Source of the DNA: an uncultured Sphingomonadales bacterium | Lineage (GTDB): Bacteria > Pseudomonadota > Alphaproteobacteria > Sphingomonadales > Rhodothalassiaceae | Length of the DNA stretch: 64,000 bases | Reading direction: 5' to 3' | Assembly: GCA_947499155.1 (NCBI GenBank) | Contig: CANMND010000002.1 | Location: 530,034-594,033, forward strand | Part shown: piece after piece, positions 63,141 through 64,000 of the stretch | Numbering within the stretch: the first letter of the stretch is position 1 | Layout of the letters: the number at the start of each line of letters is the position of its first letter | The notes under the pieces: generated by a model | What the model saw: only the letters and a program-made list of their open reading frames with translations | Databases searched by the model: none | Told to the model about the DNA's origin: nothing | Program-made: the position numbers and the translations under genes

Positions 63141-64000
63141 ATGTTCAAAAGACGAGACGCTTTGAAGCTGGGGGCAGCCGCCGCTGGCGCAGGCCTTGCT
63201 TCAAAGTACGCGTTCGCTGCTCCAAAGCAGCATGTCATTGAACGCCAACCGGGGAACTTTCCGCAAAGCGGACTGATTTTTCCCCAAAACTTCCGCCCAT
63301 CCTGGGTATCACGGCCAAGCCCGAAGGTTACTCCCTTCACGGCACCACTATTCCGCATGCCCATTGCCCAGTCCGTACCCCAGTCCGAGTTGCTAGACCC
63401 GGTACTTGGCGGACAGGCGCCTGATCCTCAAAGACATCAGCGCTTTAACGAATTCGCCCCGCAGAAGTTTTACTATGAGCGTCTGCAGGAAGCGAGGTGG
63501 GTGTATCATCCGGAACCACCGTACAACCAGGGGTCCTGGCATTACACCTTCACCGGTCCGAACTTCCAAAATATCTCACCAGGGCCGACCTACAAGGCCA
63601 AATATGGCGAGCCGATCTTCGTTCGTCGTCTGAACGAGCATCCGGAAATCGGAACCGGCAATGTGAACTTCGCAGTGCCGTCTTTCTCCGTGCATCTGCA
63701 TAACGCACATACCGCCTCTGAGTCCGACGGAATTCCGCAGGATTACTTCAATCCGGGCGAATTCTGGGATCACCATTACGGCAACTTCACCGCTGGTGAC
63801 CCAACAAGCCAGAATGACAGCGAGCGCATGAATACCCTTTGGTATCATGACCATCGCCTCGATTTCACGGCTACAAACGTCTATGCCGGCCACGCTGGTT
63901 TCTATCTTCTCTTTGACGAAAAAGATTCGGACAACGAGAACGATACAAACCCCGCAGCCTTCCGTCTGCCCAGCGGCGAATTCGATATTCCGCTGATCCT
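63141..64000 (+). CDS. Tat-exported multicopper oxidase, 3' end cut by window
   Basis: First 286 codons of a multicopper oxidase; the frame runs off the window. The N-terminus is a twin-arginine signal (KRRDALKLGAAAAGAG, cleaved after about AFA), which fits export of a folded copper enzyme. The first two copper-binding motifs are present: HLHNAHT with His185 and His187, and WYHDH with His236 and His238. The region before the first motif is about 80 residues longer than in CotA-type laccases. AGGAG lies eight bases before the ATG. Laccase, metal oxidase and halide oxidase activities are all possible; the T1 site lies beyond the window. Confidence 0.9.
   Translation, partial: MFKRRDALKLGAAAAGAGLASKYAFAAPKQHVIERQPGNFPQSGLIFPQNFRPSWVSRPSPKVTPFTAPLFRMPIAQSVPQSELLDPVLGGQAPDPQRHQRFNEFAPQKFYYERLQEARWVYHPEPPYNQGSWHYTFTGPNFQNISPGPTYKAKYGEPIFVRRLNEHPEIGTGNVNFAVPSFSVHLHNAHTASESDGIPQDYFNPGEFWDHHYGNFTAGDPTSQNDSERMNTLWYHDHRLDFTATNVYAGHAGFYLLFDEKDSDNENDTNPAAFRLPSGEFDIPLI

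Overview
The window is a piece of an alphaproteobacterial chromosome of moderate G+C content. It starts inside rne and ends inside a multicopper oxidase gene. The assignment rests on conserved gene orders: rpsB-tsf-pyrH-frr-uppS-cdsA-dxr-rseP-bamA-skp-fabZ, cvpA-purF, an opgG-opgH pair, and a sigF-nrsF / DUF2282-DUF692-DUF2063-DoxX block like that of Caulobacter. No prophage, insertion sequence or CRISPR array was seen. The only stretches that look compositionally different are two AT-rich non-coding regions, 39491-40024 and 62240-63140.

Layout. 1-8122: RNase E (5' end missing), an M48 metalloprotease with TPRs, a membrane-anchored DsbA-like thiol oxidoreductase, mlaE-mlaF lipid transporter subunits, radA, and an orphan gene on the minus strand. 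8221-11948 (minus): opgG-opgH for osmoregulated periplasmic glucan. 12127-16340: cvpA, purF, a short-chain dehydrogenase and a HI0933-type flavoprotein. 16350-19039 (minus): two adjacent cysteine desulfurases and an adrenodoxin-type ferredoxin, an Fe-S assembly group without a scaffold gene. 19233-22261: an alpha/beta hydrolase, hddA-gmhA heptose genes and an RDD membrane protein. 22365-33188 (minus): the translation / isoprenoid / envelope block from rpsB to fabZ. It carries no lpxD or lpxA, which often flank fabZ. 33540-39490: dnaB, preceded by DnaA-box-like repeats, yccF, a secreted serine protease, an aminotransferase and a secreted DUF885 protein. 40025-42868: a TonB-dependent receptor behind a palindrome-rich AT-rich region.

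43030-46923 is the most interesting block. A DUF1109 anti-sigma factor (NrsF type) and its ECF sigma factor are divergent from a four-gene operon: a small four-cysteine exported peptide (DUF2282), a MNIO enzyme (DUF692), a DUF2063 partner and a DoxX protein. This matches the bufferin type of ribosomally made, post-translationally modified copper-binding peptide. A GTAACT-N16-CGAA element 58 bases before the peptide gene fits the promoter reported for Caulobacter SigF.

46948-51104: a TPR protein with a C-terminal 2-oxoglutarate/Fe(II) oxygenase-like domain, a secreted amidohydrolase, tRNA-Glu(CTC) and folE. 51292-62239: a type II secretion system split into gspG-gspK on the plus strand and gspE-F-H-L-M-C-D-I-J on the minus strand, converging end to end. 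63141-64000: the first 286 codons of a Tat-exported multicopper oxidase, a plausible but unproven cargo of that secretion system. Its copper dependence and the bufferin locus suggest copper handling matters to this organism.
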